Shown: one piece after another, positions 1 to 5,983 of the stretch
Layout: each line of letters opens with the position of its first letter
How positions within the stretch are numbered: position 1 is the first letter of the stretch
NCBI GenBank assembly: GCA_023438115.1
Contig: JAEZEB010000327.1
Coordinates: forward strand, 1 to 7,246
Direction: 5' to 3'
Length of the DNA: 7,246 nt
DNA from: Pseudomonadota bacterium
Lineage (GTDB): Bacteria; Pseudomonadota; Gammaproteobacteria; Burkholderiales; Burkholderiaceae_C
Made by a program: the position numbers and the translations under genes
The notes under the pieces: model-generated
Databases searched by the model: none
Seen by the model: the letters and a program-made list of their open reading frames with translations, nothing else
Told to the model about the DNA's origin: nothing

Positions 1-57
1 GGGTGGGGCAGCGCCAGCTGCCGACGGTGAGCGGAAGGCGAACCCCACCGTTCGGCC
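1..57 (-). other. Non-coding tail after the sugar operon, with possible RNA structure
   Basis: No gene is seen here. Read on the minus strand, this stretch follows the stop codon of the binding-protein gene. It contains a 7-bp inverted repeat (CCCCACC at 43-49 against GGTGGGG at 2-8). Inside it is a small CAGC/GCTG hairpin at 9-20, and an alternative short stem CGAAC/GTTCG lies at 39-54. These could form a structured 3' end or weak terminator, but no T-run is visible before the window edge. The assignment is tentative. Confidence 0.3.
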
Positions 58-1026
58 TCAGAAGGGAGAGTTCGGGAAGTAGAAGTCCTTCGCGTTCTCC
101 TTCGTGATCAGCACCGACGGCACGATATTGTTCGCCGGCAGCTTCTCGCCCTTCAGGCGCGCCTCGCCGGTCATCTTGATCGCGTCGTACATGAACTTGG
201 GCGAGTAGGACACGTTGGCCTGGATCAGCGGATCCGAGCCGTCCATCAGCGTCTTGATCGCGCCCTTGGCACCGGCGCCGCCGAACACCAGCTTGATGTC
301 CTTGCGGTTGGCCTGCTTGATCGCGCGCAGCACGCCCACGGCCATGTCGTCGTCGGCGGCCCAGACGGCGTCGATCTCCTTGAAGCGGGTCAGGAAGTCC
401 TGCATCACCTTGAAGGCGTCGTCGCGGTTCCAGTTGCCGTGCTTGGCGTCCAGGATCTTGATGCCGGGATGGTTCTTCATCACGGCGGTGAAGGCGTCCA
501 TGCGCTCGTTGTCGATCGTGGTCGGGATCCCGCGCAGCACCACGATGTTGCCCTTGCCGTTCAGGGCCTTGGCCATGTACTCCGCGGGGATGCGGCCGAA
601 GGCGGTGTTGTCGCCGGACACGTAGGCGTCCTGCGCGCTGGTGTCGGTCAGGCCGCGGTCGACGACGGTCACGTACACGCCCTTGTCCTTGACCTGCGCG
701 ACCGGCTTGGTCAGCGCGGCGGACTCGAAGGGGAACACGACGAGCGACGTGATCTTGTTGACCGTCACCAGGTCCTGCAGCTGGTTGGCCTGCTCCGAGG
801 CGTTGGCGGCCGTCTTCACGATCACCTGGATGCCGGGGTTGGCCTTCTCCAGGTCCTTCTTGGCCTGGTTGGCCCAGTACACGGCGCCGGCCATGAAGCT
901 GTGCGTGGCGGCGGGCATCGACACGCCCAGCACCTCCTTCTTGGCCTGCGCCATCGCCGGCGCGGCCGCCAGCAGGGCCGCCGCGGCCGCGGCGCCCAGC
1001 GCCAGCCTGCGAGTGAAGTTCGTCAT
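58..1026 (-). CDS. Sugar ABC transporter periplasmic substrate-binding protein (RbsB-like, CUT2 type)
   Basis: This 322-residue protein is the periplasmic receptor that delivers a sugar or sugar-like solute to the neighbouring permease. Residues 1-26 form a signal peptide (Arg6-Arg7, an Ala/Leu-rich core, likely cleavage after AMA26); the TRR motif is slightly Tat-like. The mature part has the type-I periplasmic-binding-protein (Peripla_BP_4) pattern: GVSMP near 34, the Asp123-Arg124 pair typical of sugar contacts, SGDN at 137-140, an Arg in NERMDAF near 175, and AADDDMAVG at 223-231. The start is ATG at 1026, preceded by a strong AAGGAG (1033-1038). It is the last visible gene of the operon, 53 bases after the permease. 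Compared with E. coli RbsB, the Asn of the AQNDEMALG motif is Asp here, and the Asp of the GFDG motif falls in GGAGAKG and is lost. Ribose itself is therefore doubtful; a related pentose, hexose or polyol is possible. The family assignment is firm and the substrate is unknown. Confidence 0.93.
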   Translation of the reverse strand: MTNFTRRLALGAAAAAALLAAAPAMAQAKKEVLGVSMPAATHSFMAGAVYWANQAKKDLEKANPGIQVIVKTAANASEQANQLQDLVTVNKITSLVVFPFESAALTKPVAQVKDKGVYVTVVDRGLTDTSAQDAYVSGDNTAFGRIPAEYMAKALNGKGNIVVLRGIPTTIDNERMDAFTAVMKNHPGIKILDAKHGNWNRDDAFKVMQDFLTRFKEIDAVWAADDDMAVGVLRAIKQANRKDIKLVFGGAGAKGAIKTLMDGSDPLIQANVSYSPKFMYDAIKMTGEARLKGEKLPANNIVPSVLITKENAKDFYFPNSPF

Positions 1027-1046
1027 GGTTGTCTCCTTGCGGTGAG

Positions 1047-1062
1047 AGCCGCCCTCGCGGCT
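1047..1062 (-). promoter_or_regulatory. Intercistronic hairpin upstream of the binding-protein RBS
   Basis: The 53-base gap between permease and binding-protein genes contains a perfect 6-bp inverted repeat, AGCCGC/GCGGCT, with a 4-base loop. It ends 8 bases before the Shine-Dalgarno AAGGAG at 1033-1038. Hairpins at such positions can stabilise or segment polycistronic mRNA so that the binding protein is made in excess over the membrane parts. That role is inferred; only the inverted repeat is seen. No T-run follows it in the direction of transcription, so it is not an obvious terminator. Confidence 0.4.
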
Positions 1063-1079
1063 GCGGTTGGAAAAAGGCT

Positions 1080-2096
1080 TCATCGGCGGCCCCGCTGCAG
1101 GAAGGCGACGATGATGATCACGAAACCCTGCACCGCCGCGTTCAGGTACACGCTGATGATGCTGGTGAGGTTGAGGATGTTGCTGATGACCGAGAGCAGG
1201 ATCGCACCGACGACCGTGCCGGCCACGCTGCCCGCACCGCCACGCAGCGCCGTGCCGCCCACGATCACGGCGGCGATCGCCTCCAGCTCCCACAACAGGC
1301 CGGTGGTGGGCGAGGCCGAACCCAGGCGCGGCACGTACAGCAGCGTGGCGATGCCCACGCACAGCCCGAGCAGCATGTAGGTGAGGATCTTCACCCGGTC
1401 CACGGCAACGGCGGCATAGCGCGCCACCTGCTCGTTGGAGCCGATGGCCTGTACGTAGCGCCCGTAGGCCGTGCGGCGCAGGATGAAGCCGCCCGCCAGG
1501 GCGACGACGGCGAAGACCCAGACGGGAAACGGCACGCCCAGCAGGCTGCCGTAGTACACCGGGCTGTACGCGTCGGCCAGCGTGTTGTCCAGCGTGATCG
1601 CGCCGCCGTCGGCGGCATACGTGAGGTAGGCGCGGAAGATGCCCAGCGTGCCCAGCGTCACGATGAAGGGCTCGATGCGGCCCTTGGTGATCAGCAAGCC
1701 GTGCGCGAATCCGAACAGCGGGCCGAGCACCAGCGCCACCACCATGCCGATCACCACCACCACGAGCGGCGATTCGATGGAGCCGGCGGCGTGGTTCATC
1801 ACCAGGATCACGCAGCCGGCGATCAGCGCCGCCATCGAGCCGACGGACAGGTCGATGCCGCCGCTGATGATCACGAAGCACATGCCCACGGCGATGATCC
1901 CGATGAAGGCCGTGCGCGTGAGCACGTTGAGCGCGTTGTCGACGGTGGCGAAATCCGAGTTGAGCAGCCAGCCGCCCACGCACAGCAGCAGCAGGCCCAT
2001 GACCGGTCCGAAGCCGTGCAGGCGGCCCCACAGGGCCGCGGTGCGTCCGGGTCCGGCCGGCCGGTTCAAGGTGGTTTCAGCGGGTGCCGGTGGCAT
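1080..2096 (-). CDS. Sugar ABC transporter permease (RbsC/AraH family)
   Basis: This is the inner-membrane channel subunit of the ribose-type importer (BPD_transp_2 family), 338 residues from the chosen ATG. After a Pro/Ala-rich cytoplasmic N-terminus come about nine to ten hydrophobic segments, roughly at 30-46, 62-79, 85-101, 110-130, 141-160, 188-207, 235-254, 268-285, 290-310 and 312-334. Family hallmarks are visible: SGGIDLSVGS (78-87), EPFIVTLGT (142-150), YGRYVQAIGSNEQVARYAAV (211-230, the loop expected to contact the ATPase) and the ELEAIAAVIVGGT segment (270-282). The reading frame also allows a GTG start at 2117. ATG 2096 is preferred because AGAGGA lies 11 bases upstream of it, whereas nothing like a Shine-Dalgarno precedes the GTG. 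With ATG 2096 the gene overlaps the end of the ATPase gene by 20 bases, suggesting translational coupling. It probably works as a homodimer with the adjacent ATPase. Confidence 0.92.
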   Translation of the reverse strand: MPPAPAETTLNRPAGPGRTAALWGRLHGFGPVMGLLLLCVGGWLLNSDFATVDNALNVLTRTAFIGIIAVGMCFVIISGGIDLSVGSMAALIAGCVILVMNHAAGSIESPLVVVVIGMVVALVLGPLFGFAHGLLITKGRIEPFIVTLGTLGIFRAYLTYAADGGAITLDNTLADAYSPVYYGSLLGVPFPVWVFAVVALAGGFILRRTAYGRYVQAIGSNEQVARYAAVAVDRVKILTYMLLGLCVGIATLLYVPRLGSASPTTGLLWELEAIAAVIVGGTALRGGAGSVAGTVVGAILLSVISNILNLTSIISVYLNAAVQGFVIIIVAFLQRGRR

Positions 2097-3558
2097 GGGC
2101 GATGAGTTCCTCTTCACTCAGGTGGTCGTGGTCCAGCGTGGCCGCCACGCGGCCGGCGCGCATCACGGCTACGCGGTGGCACAGGCCGATCAGCTCCATC
2201 AGCTCCGACGAGATGACGACCACGGCCCGCCCTTCGCGCGCGAGCCGCTGGACCAGGAAATAGATGTCGCGCTTGGCGCCCACGTCCACGCCGCGCGTGG
2301 GTTCGTCGAGCACTACCACGCGCGGCTGCGGTTGCAGCACCTTGGCCAGCGCCAGCTTCTGCTGGTTGCCGCCGGACAGCGCCGAGGCGCGCTGGCGCAG
2401 GTCGCCGGTGCGGATGCCGAAGGACTGCACCGCCTGCGCCAGCGCCTCGTCCTCGCGCGCGGGCGCGAGCACCGGCTTCGCGTACGCACGCAGGTTCATC
2501 AGCGTGAGGTTCTCGCGCAGGCCGAAGTCCACCAGCAGGCCCTTGCCCTTGCGGTCTTCGCTCAGGTAGGTGATGCCTTCGTTGGCCGCCTCGCGCGGGC
2601 TGCGCAGGCGCACCACGCGGCCGGCGACGGCCACCTCGCCTTGCGCGGGACGCAATCCCAGCAGGCCTTCGAACAGCTCCGTACGGCCGGCGCCGACCAG
2701 TCCGGCGAAACCGAGGATCTCGCCCGGGCGCACCTCGAAGCTCACGTCCTCGGCCCAGCCCGGGACGGTGAAGCCGCGCACGCGCAGCAGTGGCTCGCCC
2801 TCGGGCGGGGGCTCCTTGGGCGGGAACAGGTCGGAGACCTCGCGGCCCACCATCAGGTTGGCCATGTCGTGGCGCGTGAGCGAAGCCGTGGGCCGCTGCG
2901 CGACAAAGCGGCCGTCGCGCATCACGACCACTTCATCCGTCACGCGCTCCACCTCGTCGAGCTTGTGCGAGATGTAGACCAGGGTGACGCCCTCGCTCTT
3001 GAGCCGCTCCATCAACGCGAACAGGCGCTGCGTCTCGCCCGGCGTCAGCGTGGCAGTGGGTTCGTCCATGATCAGGAGACGCGCGTTGCGGGCCAGCGCC
3101 TTGGCGATCTCCACCAGCTGCTTCTCGGCGACGATCAGCTCGCGCACGCGCGTGTCCGGGCTCGCTTGCAGCCCCACCTGCTGCAGCACGCGCGCGGTGG
3201 CCTCGCGCATGGCCGCTTCGTCCAGCAACCAGCCGCGCCGCTTCTCGTGGCCCAGGAAGACGTTCTGCGCGATCGTGAGGTCTTCCGCCAGGTTGAACTC
3301 CTGGTGGATCAGCACGATGCCCTGCGCCTCGGCGTCGCGCGAGCTGCGGAAGCGGAAAGGCTTGCCGTCGATCAGGATCTCGCCGCTCGAAGGCTCCAGG
3401 TAGCCCGCCAGGATCTTCATCAGCGTGGACTTGCCCGCGCCGTTCTCGCCCAGCAGGGCCAGCACGTGCCCGGCCTCGATCTCGAAGTTCACGCCGTGCA
3501 GCACCTGCACGGGCCCGAAGCTGCGCGCGATGTCGCGGAACTCGACGTGCAGGCTCAT
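2077..3558 (-). CDS. Sugar ABC transporter ATP-binding protein (RbsA/XylG/MglA type, two nucleotide-binding domains)
   Basis: This 493-residue cytoplasmic ATPase powers the ribose-type importer and has the usual tandem-domain length. The N-terminal domain has Walker A GENGAGKST (37-45), Q-loop Gln86, Walker B LLIMDEPT (161-168) and H-loop His198. Its signature helix reads LIVAEKQ (141-147), more degenerate than the LSxGQ-like form of RbsA. The C-terminal domain has a modified Walker A, GLVGAGRTE (286-294, Arg in place of Lys), a canonical signature LSGGNQQ (394-400), Walker B VVVLDEPTRGVD (414-425), and Ser where the switch His would be (ISSE near 449-452). This asymmetric pair of sites is characteristic of the CUT2 family. 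ATG 3558 follows an AGGGGG ribosome-binding site by about 7 bases. The start overlaps the ROK stop codon as ATGA, and the 3' end overlaps the permease start. Confidence 0.95.
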   Translation of the reverse strand: MSLHVEFRDIARSFGPVQVLHGVNFEIEAGHVLALLGENGAGKSTLMKILAGYLEPSSGEILIDGKPFRFRSSRDAEAQGIVLIHQEFNLAEDLTIAQNVFLGHEKRRGWLLDEAAMREATARVLQQVGLQASPDTRVRELIVAEKQLVEIAKALARNARLLIMDEPTATLTPGETQRLFALMERLKSEGVTLVYISHKLDEVERVTDEVVVMRDGRFVAQRPTASLTRHDMANLMVGREVSDLFPPKEPPPEGEPLLRVRGFTVPGWAEDVSFEVRPGEILGFAGLVGAGRTELFEGLLGLRPAQGEVAVAGRVVRLRSPREAANEGITYLSEDRKGKGLLVDFGLRENLTLMNLRAYAKPVLAPAREDEALAQAVQSFGIRTGDLRQRASALSGGNQQKLALAKVLQPQPRVVVLDEPTRGVDVGAKRDIYFLVQRLAREGRAVVVISSELMELIGLCHRVAVMRAGRVAATLDHDHLSEEELIAHATGTR

Positions 3559-4757
3559 GCTCTTGCCCCCTGCAAGCGCAGCGCTTCCTGCATCGCCAGC
3601 GCACCCGCGCCCACCAGCCCCGCCTGCCCCCCCAGCGGCGTGTACTGGATCTCCAGGTGCCGCGTGGAGAGCGCCAGCGAGCGGTGGTACACGCTCTGGC
3701 GCACGGAGGCCAGGAACAGCGGGCCGATCTGCGTGACGCCGCCGCCGATGAACACGTGCGAGGGATTGAAGAAGTTCACCACCGACGCGAGCATCTGTCC
3801 GATCAGGCTCCCGGCGCGCTGGATGATGGCGTTGGCCGCCGCGTCTCCGTTGCGGCTGGCCTGGCCGACGTCCACCGCGGTCAACCGCCCGTTGGCGCGC
3901 AGCACCTCGGCGAGCGCGGGACTCTCGCCGGCCTGCGCCGCTTCCATCGCCATGCGCGTGATCGCGGGCGCCGCGGCCATCGCTTCCACGCAGCCGGGAT
4001 TGCCGCAATGGCAGCGCGGGCCGGCCTGGTCCACGCAGATGTGGCCCACGTCGCCGGCGGAGCCGTTGGCGCCGCGGTAGACCTCGCCATGGCAGACGAT
4101 GCCGCAGCCGATGCCGGTGCCGACCTTGATGACGAGGAAGTTCTGCAGGCTGCGCTGCAGGCGCCACAGCTCGCCGAAGGCCATCAGGTTGACGTCGTTG
4201 TCCACGAACACCGGCGCGGCGAACGCCTCGCCGAGATAGTCGCGGATGGAGAAGCTGTCCCACTCCGGCATCAGCGGCGGGTTCACCAGCTGCGCGCTGG
4301 CGAAGTCCACCGGTCCGGGCACGCCCATGCCGACGCCGATCACCTTCTTGGGCGACACGCCGCAGCGCGCGAGCAGTTCGCGCATCACCTCGCGCACGCG
4401 CGCCAGCACCACGCCGGGGCCGGCGCGAACGTCGGCTTCCTCGGCATGGTGGGCCAGCACCGCAAGGTCCGGGCGCATCACGGCGACGTCGAGGCTGGTG
4501 GCGCCGAGGTCCACGCCGATCACGACACCCAGGCCTTGCGCGAGTTGCAGGGTCTCGGGACGGCGGCCCCCCGACGAGGGCTGCAGGCCGGTCTCTTCCA
4601 GCAGGCCTTGTTCGATCAGGCCGGCGGCCAGCGCGTTGGCCTTGCTCTTGGAGCAGTCCAGCCGGCCGGCCAGCGCATGGCGCGACGCGCCGAGCGACCA
4701 GAACACGGTCTGCAGCACGTTCATCTCGGCGGCCGAAAGCTGGTCCCAGCGGATCAC
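3555..4757 (-). CDS. ROK-family transcriptional regulator of the sugar operon
   Basis: This 400-residue protein is a likely sugar-responsive repressor of the Mlc/NagC/XylR type. Residues about 8-55 form a winged helix-turn-helix (ASRHALAGRLDCSKSKANAL region), followed by a ROK kinase-like fold. Visible motifs are DLGAT (83-87, phosphate loop), GMGVPGP near 143-149, VDNDVN with the catalytic-position Asp188, GTGIGCG (213-219), and the zinc site His239-Cys249-Cys251-Cys256. The zinc site has the same spacing as the known zinc ligands of E. coli Mlc. A GGG turn follows at 338-340. The ExGH sugar-contact motif reads DVGH (236-239). The HTH marks it as a regulator rather than a plain kinase, although kinase-type residues remain. 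The start is GTG 4757, with AGGAG 8 bases upstream. It is the first gene of the operon and overlaps the ATPase by four bases, so it probably controls its own operon through the upstream inverted repeats; that control is inferred. Confidence 0.92.
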   Translation of the reverse strand: MIRWDQLSAAEMNVLQTVFWSLGASRHALAGRLDCSKSKANALAAGLIEQGLLEETGLQPSSGGRRPETLQLAQGLGVVIGVDLGATSLDVAVMRPDLAVLAHHAEEADVRAGPGVVLARVREVMRELLARCGVSPKKVIGVGMGVPGPVDFASAQLVNPPLMPEWDSFSIRDYLGEAFAAPVFVDNDVNLMAFGELWRLQRSLQNFLVIKVGTGIGCGIVCHGEVYRGANGSAGDVGHICVDQAGPRCHCGNPGCVEAMAAAPAITRMAMEAAQAGESPALAEVLRANGRLTAVDVGQASRNGDAAANAIIQRAGSLIGQMLASVVNFFNPSHVFIGGGVTQIGPLFLASVRQSVYHRSLALSTRHLEIQYTPLGGQAGLVGAGALAMQEALRLQGARA

Positions 4758-4799
4758 TGGTTTGTCTCCTGTCCAGGCTCTGCAGCCCGGTCGGTTTGG

Positions 4800-4828
4800 A
4801 TGCTAGGACGGAGACTTTAGCCGGGCAA
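4800..4828 (-). promoter_or_regulatory. Candidate sigma70 promoter of the ROK-ABC operon
   Basis: On the minus strand, TTGCCC (4828-4823; 4 of 6 consensus matches) and TAGCAT (4805-4800; 4 of 6) are separated by exactly 17 bases. Transcription would begin near 4793, giving a leader of about 35 bases before the GTG start at 4757. This is the only gap upstream of the operon, so a promoter is expected in it. The exact boxes are a best guess. Confidence 0.45.
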
Positions 4829-4846
4829 GATTGATCTTCGGCCAAA
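4816..4846. promoter_or_regulatory. Imperfect inverted repeat over the -35 region: candidate operator for the ROK regulator
   Basis: The perfect core AAGAT-TG-ATCTT (4827-4838) is flanked by outer arms TTTAGCCG (4816-4823) and CGGCCAAA (4839-4846). The outer arms are complementary at 7 of 8 positions, with a 3-base asymmetry (GGC, 4824-4826) on one side. The element covers the proposed -35 box. Dyad symmetry at this place fits a dimeric repressor, and the first gene of the operon encodes a ROK regulator. Binding is inferred, not shown. Confidence 0.4.
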
Positions 4847-4858
4847 TCATGGCCGAAG
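4836..4858 (-). terminator. Perfect 9-bp hairpin after the methyltransferase gene (possible terminator)
   Basis: CTTCGGCCA (4836-4844) and TGGCCGAAG (4850-4858) are perfect inverted repeats with a 5-base loop. They begin 9 bases after the methyltransferase stop codon in its direction of transcription. The position suits an intrinsic terminator, but the bases after the stem on the minus strand (ATCAATCTT) are only moderately T-rich. The arm 4836-4844 is shared with the adjacent inverted repeat, so only one of the two structures could form in RNA at a time. Confidence 0.45.
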
Positions 4859-4867
4859 TGCCGGAAA

Positions 4868-5962
4868 TCAGAGGGTGTGCGTCCGGTCGCCTTCGCGGAA
4901 GCCGACGGCGTCCCAGAAGGGCCCTTGGTGCAGGGCGAGCACCTTGAACAGCTCGCCCATCTCGTGCTCGGCCACCAGGCGCCGGGCCGCCACCTGCTCC
5001 TGCAGGCTCGCGGACTCCATCAGCGGGCCGATGCCGCAGTTCACCAGGAAGCGGCCCTGCGTCGCGTAACCCAGCGTGGCCATGCCCGCCTCCTGCGCCG
5101 CCACGGCGATCCCGGTGAAGTCGACGTGGGCGGTGATGTCCTTCTCGCCGGGCGCGTCCAGCGGGTCCGGGTCCGCCATGTGGCCGCGGTGGCACATCAG
5201 CGTGCCGCCGCTGCGCTGCGGGTGGTAGTACTCGGCCTCCGGGAAACCGTAGTCGATGAAGAAGGCCGCGCCGGCCTTCAGCCGCTCGGCCAGCGTCTGC
5301 ACGAAGGCCTGCGCCTGGTGGTGGATCTCGGTCAGGTAGTCGTGGGTGCCGGCCGGCTCCACCGGCGGGCGCAGGTGCGTGGGCACGTCGGCCCAGGCCA
5401 GGCGGCCTTCCGCCAGCGTGACGCCGCGCTCGTGCCACACGAGGTTCTTGCGCACCAGCAGTTTCACGGGCATCGCGTCCAGCACCTCGTTGCCGACCAC
5501 CACGCCGCGCATGGACTGCGGCAGCTCGTTGATCCATTGCACGCGGTCGGCGAAGGGGCCGAGGGCTTCCTGCTGGCGCTCGCGCAGGCTGGCCGACAGC
5601 TCGACGATCGTGAAGCGGCGCACGCGCGGGCCCAGTGCCAGCAGCAACTCGGCCGCGAGCGCGCCCGAGCCGGCGCCGAATTCCCAGACCTCCTCGGTGT
5701 CGGTGCGGTCCAGCGCCTCGCGCACCTGCACCGCCAGCGCGCGGCCGAACAGCGGGCTCATCTCCGGCGCCGTCACGAAGTCGCTGCCGGAGCCGGGCAG
5801 CGTGCCGAACTTGCGCGACAGGTTGGCGTAGTAGCCCAGCCCCGGCGCGTAGAGGGCCAGCGCCATGTAGCGGTCGAAGGGCAGCCAGCCGCCGGCGCGG
5901 CTGATCTGTTCGCCCAGCAGCTTCTGCACCGCGCTCGTTACACTCGATCCATGTTCTTCCAC
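4868..5962 (-). CDS. MidA/NDUFAF7-type class I SAM-dependent methyltransferase (DUF185)
   Basis: This 364-residue protein belongs to the Methyltransf_28 family. The eukaryotic relative NDUFAF7/MidA methylates an arginine of a complex I subunit during assembly; the bacterial substrate is not established. Motifs in order are GGWLPFDRYMALALYAPGLG (24-43), FGTLPGSGSDFVTAPEMSPLFG (52-73, family signature), the SAM-binding loop EFGAGSG (94-100), VVGNEVLDAMPV (155-166, another family hallmark), FFIDYG (234-239) and KDITAHVDFT (274-283). Length is close to the family norm and nothing appears truncated. The start used is GTG 5962. No convincing Shine-Dalgarno precedes it, and a GTG 11 codons further in is possible without losing conserved sequence. 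The gene is divergent from the pteridine-reductase-like gene, and its stop codon is followed closely by a hairpin. Confidence 0.92.
   Translation of the reverse strand: MEEHGSSVTSAVQKLLGEQISRAGGWLPFDRYMALALYAPGLGYYANLSRKFGTLPGSGSDFVTAPEMSPLFGRALAVQVREALDRTDTEEVWEFGAGSGALAAELLLALGPRVRRFTIVELSASLRERQQEALGPFADRVQWINELPQSMRGVVVGNEVLDAMPVKLLVRKNLVWHERGVTLAEGRLAWADVPTHLRPPVEPAGTHDYLTEIHHQAQAFVQTLAERLKAGAAFFIDYGFPEAEYYHPQRSGGTLMCHRGHMADPDPLDAPGEKDITAHVDFTGIAVAAQEAGMATLGYATQGRFLVNCGIGPLMESASLQEQVAARRLVAEHEMGELFKVLALHQGPFWDAVGFREGDRTHTL
5939..5944 (+). promoter_or_regulatory. Tentative -10 element for the SDR-folB operon
   Basis: TACACT matches the -10 consensus at 4 of 6 positions. It would place the transcript start at about 5951, which is the A of an ATG. 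No good -35 box is found 16-18 bases upstream. If real, it lies inside the first codons of the divergent methyltransferase gene. Weak evidence. Confidence 0.22.
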
Positions 5963-5983
5963 CGCGCCATTGTCCGCGAATGA
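5951..5983 (+). CDS. Possible 10-codon leader ORF overlapping the SDR start
   Basis: ATG 5951 opens a 10-residue ORF (MFFHRAIVRE) whose TGA at 5981-5983 overlaps the SDR start codon as ATGA. The SDR start has no Shine-Dalgarno of its own, so translation of this short ORF could bring ribosomes to it by coupling, possibly from a leaderless transcript starting at 5951. The stretch also lies across the start of the divergent methyltransferase gene, so chance is a serious alternative. The ORF itself also has no ribosome-binding site. Confidence 0.2.
   Translation: MFFHRAIVRE

Noticed and set aside
1027..2031. Upstream extension of the binding-protein frame, making a 657-codon open frame
   Set aside because: The extension is Arg/His-rich and lies over the permease gene in another frame. 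The signal peptide and the Shine-Dalgarno fix the true start at 1026.
2097..2117. GTG start at 2117 for the permease
   Set aside because: It has no Shine-Dalgarno, and the seven added residues are outside the conserved family. ATG 2096 has AGAGGA upstream, although the GTG cannot be excluded completely.
1639..4080. Plus-strand open frame of about 813 codons antisense to the sugar operon
   Set aside because: It is a mirror of the minus-strand genes in GC-rich DNA, with His/Arg/Ala/Gln-rich low-complexity protein and no recognisable domain. The minus-strand frames carry full, well-conserved families.
3559..4845. Upstream extension of the ATPase frame to 4845
   Set aside because: It runs through the ROK gene in a different frame with Arg/Pro-rich sequence. 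The true ATPase start at 3558 has its own ribosome-binding site and the ATGA overlap.
4877..5983. Plus-strand frame of 368 codons opposite the methyltransferase gene
   Set aside because: It is an antisense shadow of a well-conserved MidA-type protein. Only its last 10 codons are noted, as a possible leader ORF.
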